NCBI RefSeq assembly: GCF_030503435.1
Contig: NZ_JAUKPO010000001.1
Span: 310,001 to 374,000 of the forward strand
DNA length: 64,000 nt
DNA from: Rhodocytophaga aerolata
Lineage (GTDB): Bacteria > Bacteroidota > Bacteroidia > Cytophagales > 172606-1
Reading direction: 5' to 3'
Part shown: one piece after another, positions 37,069 to 45,108 of the stretch
Numbering within the stretch: position 1 is the stretch's first letter
Layout of the letters: each line of letters starts with the position of its first letter
Made by a program: the position numbers and the translations under genes
Notes under the pieces: generated by a model
The model's database searches: none
The model's input: the letters and a program-made list of their open reading frames with translations, nothing else
Told to the model about the DNA's origin: nothing

Positions 37069-39465
37069 ATGAACGTATCGAAAGGTTTACTCTTGCTTAT
37101 CTTTTGTGCTCTATTTGGGTATAGCCATGCACAAAGTAAATATACCATCAGCGGCTATATAAAGGATGCCCGGAGTGGGGAAGAACTCATTGGGGCTACC
37201 GTGTATGTACAGGAACTAGGTACCGGGGCCACTTCCAATGCCTATGGATTTTACTCGCTCACCCTACCTGAAGGAAACTATACCCTCTTATATAGTTATG
37301 TTGGGTTCATCAATCAGAAAAAAGCCCTAACCCTTACCTCCGGACAAACCATTAATATAGAACTCTCCGAGGAAAGTGTGCAGATGCAGGAAGTAGTAGT
37401 ATCGGCTCAGAAAATGGATGAGAACGTGACGGAGGTGAAAATGAGCCGGGAAAATATCAAGATTGAACGCATCAAATCCATGCCTGCCCTGTTTGGTGAG
37501 GTAGATGTGCTCAGAAGTTTGCAGATGCTGCCCGGCATCCAATCTGCTGGCGAAGGCACCACCGGCCTGTTTGTACGCGGAGGTTCTGCTGATCAGACTC
37601 TGATGCTGCTAGATGAGGCTACCGTCTACAATGCTTCTCACTTTCTGGGCTTTTTCTCTGTTTTCAACCCGGATGCCATTAAAGATATTGAGCTTTATAA
37701 AGGCGGTATCCCGGCAGAGTTTGGCGGCAGACTAGCCTCTATTGTGGATGTACGCATGAAAGATGGCAACTCTAAAAACTTTGCAGCCTCTGGTGGCATT
37801 GGTACCATCTCCAGCCGCTTAACGTTAGAAGGCCCTCTTGTTAAAGACAAAGCTTCGTATATTATCTCTGGCAGAAGAACCTATGCCGATTTGTTTTTGA
37901 AACTTTCTCCGGATGAAGCCATCAACAGCAACACCTTGTATTTCTACGACCTGAATGCCAAAATGAATTACAAGATCAATGACAAAAACCGTATATTCCT
38001 GTCAGGCTACTTTGGAAAAGATGTTTTTGGCTTTGATGATGTCTTTGGGTTGAACTGGGGCAATACCACGACTACGTTGCGCTGGAACCACCTGTTTAGT
38101 CCTAAATTATTTCTCAATACAACGGTCTTGTTCTCTGATTTCAACTATGGCTTCGATATAAACGACGGCGCACAAAACTTTCAATGGAAATCGAATCTGC
38201 AGGAATATGCGCTGAAACTGGATTTCAATTACTTTCTTAACCCTAGCAATGAATTAAAGTTTGGGTCTAACACCATGGTTCACCGCTTTTCTCCGGCTAC
38301 CATTAAACCTAAAAATTCCAACTCTATTTTTGAATCCTTTGCTTTGGATAATAAATATGCCGTAGAGCAAGCCTTTTACCTGAGCAATAACCAGAAAATC
38401 TCTGACCGTTTGTCGTTGCAATATGGCCTGCGTTACTCTTTATTCCAGAATGTAGGGCCAGGCCGGGTATTCCAGTATGCCCCTGGTGTGCCAAAAGCGG
38501 ATAATACCATTGTAGATACAGTAAGCTATGGCCGTCTTGAGAAAATTAACCTCTATCATGGCCTGGAACCTCGGCTGGGTGCCCGCTTCCTGGTAGATCA
38601 GAACAGTTCGGTGAAGGCTTCTTACAACCGCATGCGCCAATACCTGCAGATTGCCTCCAACTCTACGGCCGGCCTACCCATTGACCGATGGGTACCTGCA
38701 GATAGCTACATTAAACCTCAAATTGGCGATCAGGTGGCCGTAGGGTATTTCCGTAATTTTAAAGACAACATGTTTGAGGCTTCGGTAGAAGTCTATTATA
38801 AGTGGATGCAAAATCAGATTGACTTCAAAGATGGCGCAGAAATATTATTGAATAATAACCTGGAAGCCGAGTTGCTTTCGGGCAAAGCCTGGGCGTATGG
38901 CTCTGAATTTATGCTGAAGAAAAACACCGGCCGCACCACCGGCTGGATAAGTTACACCTTAGCCAAAGCGCAACGGCAAATTGAAGGCATTAACAATGGC
39001 AACCCTTACAGCCCCCGCTACGACAGGCGGCACAATGTGTCTCTGGTACTTACTCATGAGCTCAGCCCCAGACTATCTCTATCCGGCAACTGGGTATATA
39101 CCACGGGAAGTGCAGTCACGTATCCACAAGGATTTTATGAAGTAGAAGGCCAACGCATAGCCTACTATCCGCAGGAACGCAACACCAGCCGTATGCCAGC
39201 TTACCACCGCATGGATTTATCGCTCAACCTGGCCGGCAAAAAGAAGCCTGGCAGAAAATGGGAAAGCAGCTGGAACTTCTCCTTATACAATGCTTATGCC
39301 CGTAAAAATGCCTTTACCATCCAATTCAGAGATGTGATTAATGGTGACCCTGGTGTAAGTGAGTTTGATGATGATCTGGTCATTAACACCCGTGAACCCA
39401 AAGCGGTAAAAACCTCCCTGTTTGGCATCGTGCCTTCTGTTACTTATAATTTCAAATTTCAATAA
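37069..39465 (+). CDS. TonB-dependent outer-membrane receptor with carboxypeptidase-like N-domain
   Basis: A 798-residue outer-membrane receptor. A signal peptide (1-22, ending SHAQ) is followed by a CarboxypepD_reg-like beta-sandwich (about 25-110; GYIKDARSGEELIGATVYV, NAYGFYSLTLPEGNYTL). The plug domain (about 120-225) has SLQMLPGIQSAGEGTTGLFVRGG and ELYKGGIPAEFGGRLASIVDVRMKDG, and a beta-barrel fills the rest, ending in the aromatic PSVTYNFKFQ. It imports an unknown ligand with TonB energy. The DUF4249 lipoprotein gene starts 3 bases after the stop, a pair seen repeatedly in Bacteroidota, analogous to but distinct from SusC/SusD. Confidence 0.92.
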   Translation: MNVSKGLLLLIFCALFGYSHAQSKYTISGYIKDARSGEELIGATVYVQELGTGATSNAYGFYSLTLPEGNYTLLYSYVGFINQKKALTLTSGQTINIELSEESVQMQEVVVSAQKMDENVTEVKMSRENIKIERIKSMPALFGEVDVLRSLQMLPGIQSAGEGTTGLFVRGGSADQTLMLLDEATVYNASHFLGFFSVFNPDAIKDIELYKGGIPAEFGGRLASIVDVRMKDGNSKNFAASGGIGTISSRLTLEGPLVKDKASYIISGRRTYADLFLKLSPDEAINSNTLYFYDLNAKMNYKINDKNRIFLSGYFGKDVFGFDDVFGLNWGNTTTTLRWNHLFSPKLFLNTTVLFSDFNYGFDINDGAQNFQWKSNLQEYALKLDFNYFLNPSNELKFGSNTMVHRFSPATIKPKNSNSIFESFALDNKYAVEQAFYLSNNQKISDRLSLQYGLRYSLFQNVGPGRVFQYAPGVPKADNTIVDTVSYGRLEKINLYHGLEPRLGARFLVDQNSSVKASYNRMRQYLQIASNSTAGLPIDRWVPADSYIKPQIGDQVAVGYFRNFKDNMFEASVEVYYKWMQNQIDFKDGAEILLNNNLEAELLSGKAWAYGSEFMLKKNTGRTTGWISYTLAKAQRQIEGINNGNPYSPRYDRRHNVSLVLTHELSPRLSLSGNWVYTTGSAVTYPQGFYEVEGQRIAYYPQERNTSRMPAYHRMDLSLNLAGKKKPGRKWESSWNFSLYNAYARKNAFTIQFRDVINGDPGVSEFDDDLVINTREPKAVKTSLFGIVPSVTYNFKFQ

Positions 39466-39468
39466 GTC

Positions 39469-40284
39469 ATGAAAACAATAAACATCTATATTTTTGCCGG
39501 GTTGCTTTTTCTTTTATCCGCTTGTCAAGAGGTGATAGAGGTACCTCTGGATAATACAAATCCCAAACTAGTGGTAGAAGGAGCTATTACCAATCAACCG
39601 GGGCCCTATTATGTTAAACTATCGCAGACAGGCGACTTTTACAGCACGGCCCCTGCTCCCAAAGTAACCGATGCAGTGGTGACCATCTCGGATGATGCAG
39701 GCAACAGTGAGGTATTGACGCACCTGTCTGATCAGCCTGGTACCTATGCGACCAGCAGTTTACAAGGGGAAACAGGCCGCACCTATACCTTAACTATTGT
39801 GCACGAGGGGCAAAATTATCAAGCACAGTCCAAGCTACTTCCAGTAACGAATATCGATAAACTAGAGGTGCGGTTTGTGCCTGAAAGCCCTACCAAAGAC
39901 GAAGGCTATTATATTTATTTCTTTGCCAAAGAGCCGCAGGGAGAAACCAATTATTACCGGTTTATGGTGTATGAAAACGATTCGCTCTACAACAGCATCA
40001 ACGACTTGCTGGTGAGCAATGATGATTTTATTAAAGGAGATATCGAAAACCTGGAATTAGGCTATGCCTTTCAGTTAAATGATGAAGTGAAGCTGGAAAT
40101 GCATTCGATCAGCAAAGAAGTGTACGACTACTACATTGGCTTAATTAACATTTACAACAATGACGGGGGCTTGTTCAGTCCGCCTCCGGTGAATCCGCCA
40201 TCCAACATCAGCAATGGGGCTTTGGGTGTTTTCCGGGCATCTTCGGTAGTTTCACAAACCGTTACCATTACAGGCGAAGAATAA
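39469..40284 (+). CDS. DUF4249 lipoprotein, partner of the TonB receptor
   Basis: A 271-residue lipoprotein with lipobox LLSACQEV (Cys19). The N-terminal half has the DUF4249 pattern: EVPLDNTNPKLVVEGAITNQPGPYYVKLSQTGDF, VTDAVVTISDDAGN and PGTYATSSLQGETGRTYTLTI. The C-terminus ends PPVNPPSNISNGALGVFRASSVV, again typical. It is probably a surface lipoprotein that works with the adjacent receptor, perhaps in ligand capture. It is separated from the receptor by 3 bases and followed by a terminator, so the two make a two-gene operon. The ligand is unknown. Confidence 0.88.
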   Translation: MKTINIYIFAGLLFLLSACQEVIEVPLDNTNPKLVVEGAITNQPGPYYVKLSQTGDFYSTAPAPKVTDAVVTISDDAGNSEVLTHLSDQPGTYATSSLQGETGRTYTLTIVHEGQNYQAQSKLLPVTNIDKLEVRFVPESPTKDEGYYIYFFAKEPQGETNYYRFMVYENDSLYNSINDLLVSNDDFIKGDIENLELGYAFQLNDEVKLEMHSISKEVYDYYIGLINIYNNDGGLFSPPPVNPPSNISNGALGVFRASSVVSQTVTITGEE

Positions 40285-40310
40285 TTTTAGCACTTGTTTA
40301 TACATATTTT

Positions 40311-40347
40311 ACACCCCACCGATAATTATTTGTGGGGTGTTTCTTTT
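40311..40347 (+). terminator. Intrinsic terminator after the DUF4249 gene
   Basis: Nine-bp perfect arms (40311-40319 with 40332-40340) with a 12-nt loop are followed by a T-rich tract. Confidence 0.85.
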
Positions 40348-40478
40348 TATTAACGTCAATTCAGGTACGTGCGCTCTTATTGCTATTCTAAGTATAATTA
40401 TTTAATTTAATCAAATAATTCTATTCGTGAGTAAACCGATTTTATAACTTCTGCCTGTAGTATTAAATATCCACACCT

Positions 40479-41618
40479 ATGAAGAAACTTACTATTTCCG
40501 CTGACAAATGCCTTCTGGGTCTTTTTTTATTGATTAGTAGCATATTTACAGGTATAGGCCAAGCATTCGGTGACGATCCGAAAACACTGGAAATAGGCTC
40601 TGCTGCCCCGGATTTCAACCTGAAAGGCATTGATGACAAAATGTATAGCCTGAAAAGCTTTGCTGATGCCAACGTATTAGCCATTATTTTCACCTGCAAC
40701 CATTGCCCCACTGCCCAGGCTTACGAAGACCGCATTAAACAACTGGTAACCGATTATAAAAGCAAAGGCGTAGCTATTGTGGCTGTATCTCCGAATGACC
40801 CGGAATCTGTCAGGTTAGATGAACTGGGCTACTCAGACATGGGCGATACATTTGAGGAGATGAAAATCCGGGCAAAAGACAAAGCCTATAATTTTCCTTA
40901 CTTGTACGACGGCGAAAATGAAAAAATGTCTATGGCCTATGGACCGGTAGCTACTCCGCATGTGTTTATTTTTGATAAAAACCGCAAACTCCAGTATACC
41001 GGCCGTATTGATGATTCTGAAAAACCAGGTACACCCAAAGTACACGACACCCGCAATGCTATTGAAGCCTTACTGGCCGGAAAACCTGTGCCGGTAGCCA
41101 AAACAAAAACCTTTGGATGCTCTATTAAATGGGCCGATAAACGGGATTATGCGAAGAAGGCCTATGTAGATTGGGCTAAAGAAGAAGTATTGCTGGAGAT
41201 GATTGATGAAAAGGGTTTAAAAGAATTGATTAAAAATGACTCGGACAAATGGCGGCTTATTAATGTGTGGGCTACCTGGTGTGGCCCCTGTGTAACTGAA
41301 TTTCCTGAGTTTGTGGATATGAACCGGATGTACCGCAACCGGGAGTTTGAGTTTATTTCCATCAGTGCCGACAAACCCGACAAAAAAGACAAAGCTTTGG
41401 CATTCTTAAAAAAATCGCAGGCATCCGGAAAAAACTATCTGTTCAACTCGGAAGATAAATATGCGTTGATAGAGGCTGTTGATAAAAACTGGCAAGGTGC
41501 CCTCCCCTATACTCTTTTAGTCGGGCCTGGCGGTAAAATTGTGTACAGCAAGCAGGGCACCATTAATCCGCTGGAAATGAAACGGACCATTGTAGAGCAG
41601 TTAGGCAGGTATTATTAG
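40479..41618 (+). CDS. Exported protein with two thioredoxin-fold domains
   Basis: A 379-residue protein with a hydrophobic N-terminal signal (about 11-30). Domain one (about 36-205) is AhpC/TSA-like: GSAAPDFNLKGIDDKMYSLKSF, then FTCNHCPTAQAY with Cys73 and Cys76. Domain two (about 235-379) is TlpA-like with WATWCGPCVTEFPEFV (Cys268, Cys271) and GALPYTLLVGPGGKIVYSKQG, including the cis-Pro. Having both a CNHC and a CGPC pair suggests that electrons pass between domains in the periplasm, for example in thiol reduction or cytochrome maturation. It stands alone, so the client proteins are unknown. Confidence 0.88.
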   Translation: MKKLTISADKCLLGLFLLISSIFTGIGQAFGDDPKTLEIGSAAPDFNLKGIDDKMYSLKSFADANVLAIIFTCNHCPTAQAYEDRIKQLVTDYKSKGVAIVAVSPNDPESVRLDELGYSDMGDTFEEMKIRAKDKAYNFPYLYDGENEKMSMAYGPVATPHVFIFDKNRKLQYTGRIDDSEKPGTPKVHDTRNAIEALLAGKPVPVAKTKTFGCSIKWADKRDYAKKAYVDWAKEEVLLEMIDEKGLKELIKNDSDKWRLINVWATWCGPCVTEFPEFVDMNRMYRNREFEFISISADKPDKKDKALAFLKKSQASGKNYLFNSEDKYALIEAVDKNWQGALPYTLLVGPGGKIVYSKQGTINPLEMKRTIVEQLGRYY

Positions 41619-41816
41619 TTTTCCCACACGCTTACGCTTAGCCATCAGGCCGCAGTTCTATACTTTGCTCATCCGGCAACAGAAACAGGTATACATTTCC
41701 TGATCTCTTTTGCAAAATCTGTTGCCGTTTCTTTTATTGCATGCGTATATCCCAACAATGCACTACTTTAGTGGGCTAAACGTATAGGAAACCCTTATAA
41801 TTAACTTGAGACTTTT

Positions 41817-42455
41817 ATGGAAAATCCGGTAATCATTTTAGGAGCTGGCGGCCTGGGCCTGGTAGCATTAGATGTTTTTCAGAGCAATGGGGTAGTGGTA
41901 TACTGCTTCCTGGACGATAATACTGAACTACATGGCAAGGAAATACACGATGTATCGGTACTGGGCAGCACCGACGATGAAGGCTACCTGAAATTGATCG
42001 GCAAAAAATGTGAAGCATTCATAGCTACCGATGATACTAAACTCCGCAAGCATCTGGTAGAAATGCTGAACGAACGCCGGAAAATGATGCCGGTTAACGC
42101 CATCCACAATCAGGCATACATTTCTTCGCTGGCTACTATTGGGCACGGAAACCTCATAAGCGCCGGCACTATTCTTAATACGGAAGCAAAAATAAGCAAC
42201 CACTGCATTCTGCATGCACGGGCTGTAATAGATTACCAGGCAGAGCTGGGAGATTTTGTACAGGTAGGCACCGGCAGTATTATTAACTCTGGCGTAAAAA
42301 TAGCGAATGATGTATTTATAGGCGCTGGCGTTACGGTAGTTTCCGGCATCACTATTGGCAAAGGTGCCCGCATAGGGGCAGGTTCGGTGGTTATAGAGAA
42401 TGTAGCAGCCAATGCTACAGTATTCGGCAACCCTGCCAAAGCCATTGGAAAATAA
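41817..42455 (+). CDS. NeuD/PglD-type hexapeptide acyltransferase
   Basis: A 212-residue sugar O- or N-acyltransferase of the NeuD family. The N-terminal Rossmann-like domain (VIILGAGGLGLVALDVFQ, FLDDN) precedes a left-handed beta-helix of hexapeptide repeats (about 100-205; IGHGNLISAGTILN, VQVGTGSIINSGVKI, VFIGAGVTVVSGITIGKGARIGAGSVV), ending FGNPAKAIGK. His132 and His137 (CILHARAVIDYQ region) include the likely catalytic base. It acylates a nucleotide sugar or glycan. It is a single gene just before the cassette-like region. Confidence 0.87.
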   Translation: MENPVIILGAGGLGLVALDVFQSNGVVVYCFLDDNTELHGKEIHDVSVLGSTDDEGYLKLIGKKCEAFIATDDTKLRKHLVEMLNERRKMMPVNAIHNQAYISSLATIGHGNLISAGTILNTEAKISNHCILHARAVIDYQAELGDFVQVGTGSIINSGVKIANDVFIGAGVTVVSGITIGKGARIGAGSVVIENVAANATVFGNPAKAIGK

Positions 42456-42537
42456 ATTGAGTGAGTTGTACAAAACGCCAGACAGCGTGTATCCTCTAAA
42501 TTCACTATATGTCCGCTATAATAGCGTGTGTATAAGT

Positions 42538-42544
42538 GTTAGGT
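42538..42544 (+). other. attC-like core site at the left edge of the cassette region
   Basis: GTTAGGT fits the integron recombination core GTTRRRY. It lies 12 bases before the start of the orphan 210-residue gene and marks the point after which gene content and base use change. No complete attC stem could be traced on its left side. Confidence 0.3.
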
Positions 42545-42556
42545 GTAAGTTGAATT

Positions 42557-43189
42557 ATGAAAAAAATTGGGTTTTTACTTCTGCTGTTTTTAATATTTAC
42601 TAAAAGTTATTCACAAGTAGAAATCCGTGGTGTCAACAAAATTGCAACACAGGGCATACAGTCCGACTCTATAAATGTATCGCCGAATAAAGATTTTGAG
42701 GAGCGAATCAGAATAAAGCCAACAAAAGAATCAAAAAATGATGTAGAAATAAGGTTCTATGCTCATTCAACACTGACTGATACAAGAGATTTACTAATAA
42801 TACAATTACATGAGAGTACTTGGAAAGGAATTATATTTAGGGAGACGAACTACCCAAAGATTAAGATTAGCAAGTATAAGTTGAAAGCAAAAGCAGAGTT
42901 GGCCGAAGTGTATACTACGCTTCTTGAAAATAATTTGACAAGGTTACCTAATCAAGAGGAACTCAAGCCCAAGATGCGGAAAGTTTCGATGCAAGACGGC
43001 TGGGAAGTTGAACACAAGCTTTCTGTTACCGATGGAACGGTCTATATGGTAGAGTTTAAAATTGGCGATAAATTTAGGGTTTACTCATTCCATAGTCCCG
43101 AACTGTATTCCGAATTTTATCCGGATGTACAAGAATTGAAAGACTATGTTGCTATAAAGAAGATTTTTGAAACAAAACTAATAGAATAA
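42557..43189 (+). CDS. Secreted orphan hypothetical protein
   Basis: The 210-residue product has a clear signal peptide (MKKIGFLLLLFLIFTKSYSQ). The mature part is Lys/Glu-rich with alternating strands (VEIRFYAHSTLTDTRDLLIIQLHES, TVYMVEFKIGDKFRVYSFHSPELY) and no Cys or known motif. I do not recognise the family. Base use is more AT-rich than that of the neighbouring NeuD-like gene. It has its own small spacer and lies between an attC-like core site and attC-like stem-loops, so it may be a cassette gene acquired by transfer. Confidence 0.68.
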   Translation: MKKIGFLLLLFLIFTKSYSQVEIRGVNKIATQGIQSDSINVSPNKDFEERIRIKPTKESKNDVEIRFYAHSTLTDTRDLLIIQLHESTWKGIIFRETNYPKIKISKYKLKAKAELAEVYTTLLENNLTRLPNQEELKPKMRKVSMQDGWEVEHKLSVTDGTVYMVEFKIGDKFRVYSFHSPELYSEFYPDVQELKDYVAIKKIFETKLIE

Positions 43190-43314
43190 CTGCTAGCCAA
43201 ACCGGTTAGCAGCCAGCACAGCGCAATCTCCAAGCTTGAGGGTATGCCGCCGGTTGGCTTTGGTCAATAAGAAATCATTGTAACAGACGAACCGGCTAAT
43301 TCTAACCGGTTGAT
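43190..43314 (+). repeat. Cluster of attC-like stem-loops after the orphan gene
   Basis: Immediately after the stop, GCCAAACCGG (43196-43205) pairs with CCGGTTGGC (43250-43258) over 9 bp with a single bulged A, enclosing about 44 bases. An alternative local hairpin uses 43190-43198 with 43204-43212. A second element at 43290-43298/43303-43311 (AACCGGCTA, TAACCGGTT) forms a 9-bp stem with one mismatch. Imperfect stems with an extrahelical base are characteristic of integron attC sites, but core AAC/GTT positions are less clear here than at 44165-44236. Confidence 0.45.
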
Positions 43315-43457
43315 AATTTAAATCCAAAAGTTGTTAATCAGTTTCATAAGAGAAAGACATTTAAATTTCTAATATTTCATAAATAATAACAAATATTTAC
43401 TGTTTATCAATAATTATTTATTATATTTATAGTGAAATTTTAATTTATAAAATCATT

Positions 43458-43937
43458 ATGAAAAGAATTTCAACAACATTTCTTCAGGCAGTTATCGTGC
43501 TTATCGGCATGGTGGCGATTGCCATTTTGATTCGGTTTCCCTTAACCGAGGGAAGGGCTACAAATCTAGACTTGTTCAGCATTTACGCTGACCCGTTCAT
43601 CTTGTATGGATACGCAGCATCAATCGCTTTTTTTGTTGCGCTGTATAAGGCCTTCAAATTATTGGGATACATCGGGCAAAATAAAGTGTTCTCCTCAGAC
43701 TCTGTCGGAACTTTAAAGAGCATAAAGTATTGTGCCATTGTATTAAGTGTTTTAATTGTGGCAGCAGGACTATACATTAGAATATCCCATTCTAAAGAGG
43801 AAGACCCTGCGGGTTTTATTGCCATATGTATCTTGGCTACTTTTGTGTCGATTGTAGTTGCAACTGCTGCGGCAATATTTGAAAAAATCTTGCAGAATGC
43901 CATGGACCTGAAATCTGAAAACGACTTAACAATTTAA
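43458..43937 (+). CDS. DUF2975 membrane protein
   Basis: A 159-residue protein with four membrane helices (about 10-28, 47-66, 93-112, 122-147) and the DUF2975 layout: a short N-terminus, a polar loop with a PLTEGR segment, and IYADPFILYGYAASIAFFVALYKAFKLLGYIGQNKVFS between helices two and three. Function is unknown. It is nearly always paired with a small XRE regulator, as here, 3 bases downstream; the membrane protein may control the regulator's access to DNA. It lies between attC-like elements. Confidence 0.83.
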   Translation: MKRISTTFLQAVIVLIGMVAIAILIRFPLTEGRATNLDLFSIYADPFILYGYAASIAFFVALYKAFKLLGYIGQNKVFSSDSVGTLKSIKYCAIVLSVLIVAAGLYIRISHSKEEDPAGFIAICILATFVSIVVATAAAIFEKILQNAMDLKSENDLTI

Positions 43938-43940
43938 CCT

Positions 43941-44168
43941 ATGCCAATCATTGTAAACTTAGACGTGATGATGGCAAAACGAAAAATTTCTCTGAATGAA
44001 CTTTCTCAAAAAGTTGATTTGACATTATCTAACCTTTCTATCTTAAAGACAGGTAAGGCGAAAGCCATTCGTTTTAGCACCTTAGACGCAATTTGTAAAG
44101 CATTAGACTGCCAACCAGGCGACATTTTGGAATATGTAACTGACAAAAATAAAATAACAACTCACTAA
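43941..44168 (+). CDS. Small XRE-family (Cro/CI-like) regulator, YozG type
   Basis: A 75-residue helix-turn-helix protein: IIVNLDVMMAKRKISLNELSQKVDLTLSNLSILKTGKAKAIRFSTLDAICKALDCQPGDILEYV. Helices two and three (LNELSQKVDLTLSNLSILKTGK) match the Cro/CI HTH, and QPGDILEY is typical of the short YozG-like branch. It starts 3 bases after the DUF2975 gene and probably controls this two-gene unit and perhaps other targets. The stop is directly followed by the attC-like element at 44165-44236. Confidence 0.88.
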   Translation: MPIIVNLDVMMAKRKISLNELSQKVDLTLSNLSILKTGKAKAIRFSTLDAICKALDCQPGDILEYVTDKNKITTH

Positions 44169-44236
44169 CCTCAGCTTGGCAAAAGTAGGGCTGACAGTTT
44201 CCATTGTCAAGCCTTCACCAAGCCATAAACCGTTAG
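44165..44236 (+). repeat. attC-like recombination site candidate
   Basis: The 72 bases have the nested symmetry of an attC site. CTAAC (44165-44169) pairs with GTTAG (44232-44236). GCTTGG (44174-44179) pairs with CCAAGC (44218-44223). GGCTGACA (44189-44196) pairs with TGTCAAGCC (44205-44213) with one bulged A. The left core overlaps the XRE gene stop, as in tight cassettes. The cores keep AAC/GTT but do not fully match RYYYAAC/GTTRRRY. Confidence 0.5.
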
Positions 44237-44250
44237 CCAGTACAAAAAAG

Positions 44251-44343
44251 ATGAAGTTAAGGAAAGGAATAACTGGATTTTATACTCAATGTGACAAACA
44301 ACCGACTCCAACAGTAGATGAAGAATTGTTAAAAACTCTCTAG
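44251..44343 (+). pseudogene. 30-codon open frame, probable truncated cassette gene
   Basis: Starting 15 bases after the attC-like site, an ATG opens a 30-codon frame beginning MKLRKGITGFYTQC and ending at a TAG. The start resembles, from memory, the N-terminus of longer hypothetical proteins of Bacteroidota; if so, this is a fragment cut off by a stop or deletion. Nothing homologous-looking continues downstream in the other frames. It could also be a genuine small peptide. Confidence 0.35.
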
Positions 44344-44428
44344 TATAGGCATACTAATAATTTTCTTTGGAATTGCTAAACTTGGCAAATAGTGATAATT
44401 TACCGGCTTATCACCTATTCCATCGTAC

Positions 44429-44932
44429 ATGAAAAGTCTTTATTTTTTATGGTTGCTGGCTGTCGGCTGCTTCGCCCTACCAGAGGTTTATGCTCAAAAT
44501 GCTGCCAGTAAAGGTTCTCTTAGTGACTTAGCTTTTATAGAAGGCCATTGGAAAGCAACACCCGAAGGGCGAACAATAGAAGCTTCCTGGTTTCCTCCCG
44601 CAGGCGATAACATAGCCGGCATGATGCGTATGATGACCAATGGGAAAGTTACTATGTACGAAATCCTGGGCTATGAGAAGACAGAGCAGGGTATAGTATC
44701 TCTGGTAAAACATTTTAAACCCGGTATGATTGGGCAGGAAGACATAGAAAAGCCTGTACGGTATATTTTCTTGGAGTCAAGCAAAGACCGGGTAGTGTTC
44801 GAGCAGGATAATCAGCAGGTGCGGGTATTGTATGAAAAACGATCTACTGATGCTTTTGTCATCTCCATTGGCCGGCAGGAAGAAGGCAAATGGGCATTTA
44901 AACCCTTGTTTGAGTTTAGCCGGGTTAAATAA
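44429..44932 (+). CDS. Secreted DUF6265-like protein
   Basis: A 167-residue protein with a signal peptide (1-22, ending VYAQ). The mature domain reads LSDLAFIEGHWKATPEGRTIEASWFPPAGDNIAGMMRMMTNGKVTMYEILGYE, with the G-x-W and E-x-W pattern of DUF6265, a lipocalin-like beta-barrel group, and ends in FKPLFEFSRVK. Function is unknown; these domains probably bind small hydrophobic ligands. It is a single gene right of the cassette-like segment, followed by a terminator. Confidence 0.8.
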   Translation: MKSLYFLWLLAVGCFALPEVYAQNAASKGSLSDLAFIEGHWKATPEGRTIEASWFPPAGDNIAGMMRMMTNGKVTMYEILGYEKTEQGIVSLVKHFKPGMIGQEDIEKPVRYIFLESSKDRVVFEQDNQQVRVLYEKRSTDAFVISIGRQEEGKWAFKPLFEFSRVK

Positions 44933-44974
44933 ATCATTCATCCATAGCATTCTACATTAGCTTATAAATTCTAT

Positions 44975-45020
44975 GCCTCCGCTTCTTTGGGTTTTTATAA
45001 AAAGAAACGGAGGCTTTTTA
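44975..45020 (+). terminator. Intrinsic terminator after the DUF6265 gene
   Basis: Arms of 14 bp with one mismatch (44975-44988 with 45001-45014) and a 12-nt loop are followed by a T-rich run. Confidence 0.83.
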
Positions 45021-45108
45021 TTCAATAATTCTACCCAACTGCTTCATTTGATAATAACTAATCGTCAGTAACTTACGTAGGGATAAAGATTATTAGTGAA
45101 ATCTTTCT

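Noticed and set aside
41928-42505. Long minus-strand frames (181 and 90 residues) opposite the NeuD-like gene
   Set aside because: The plus strand encodes a clear hexapeptide-repeat acyltransferase; the repeats create long antisense frames by chance.
43190-44236. CRISPR-like interpretation of the repeated stem-loops
   Set aside because: The elements differ in sequence, spacing is irregular, and whole genes rather than short spacers lie between them.
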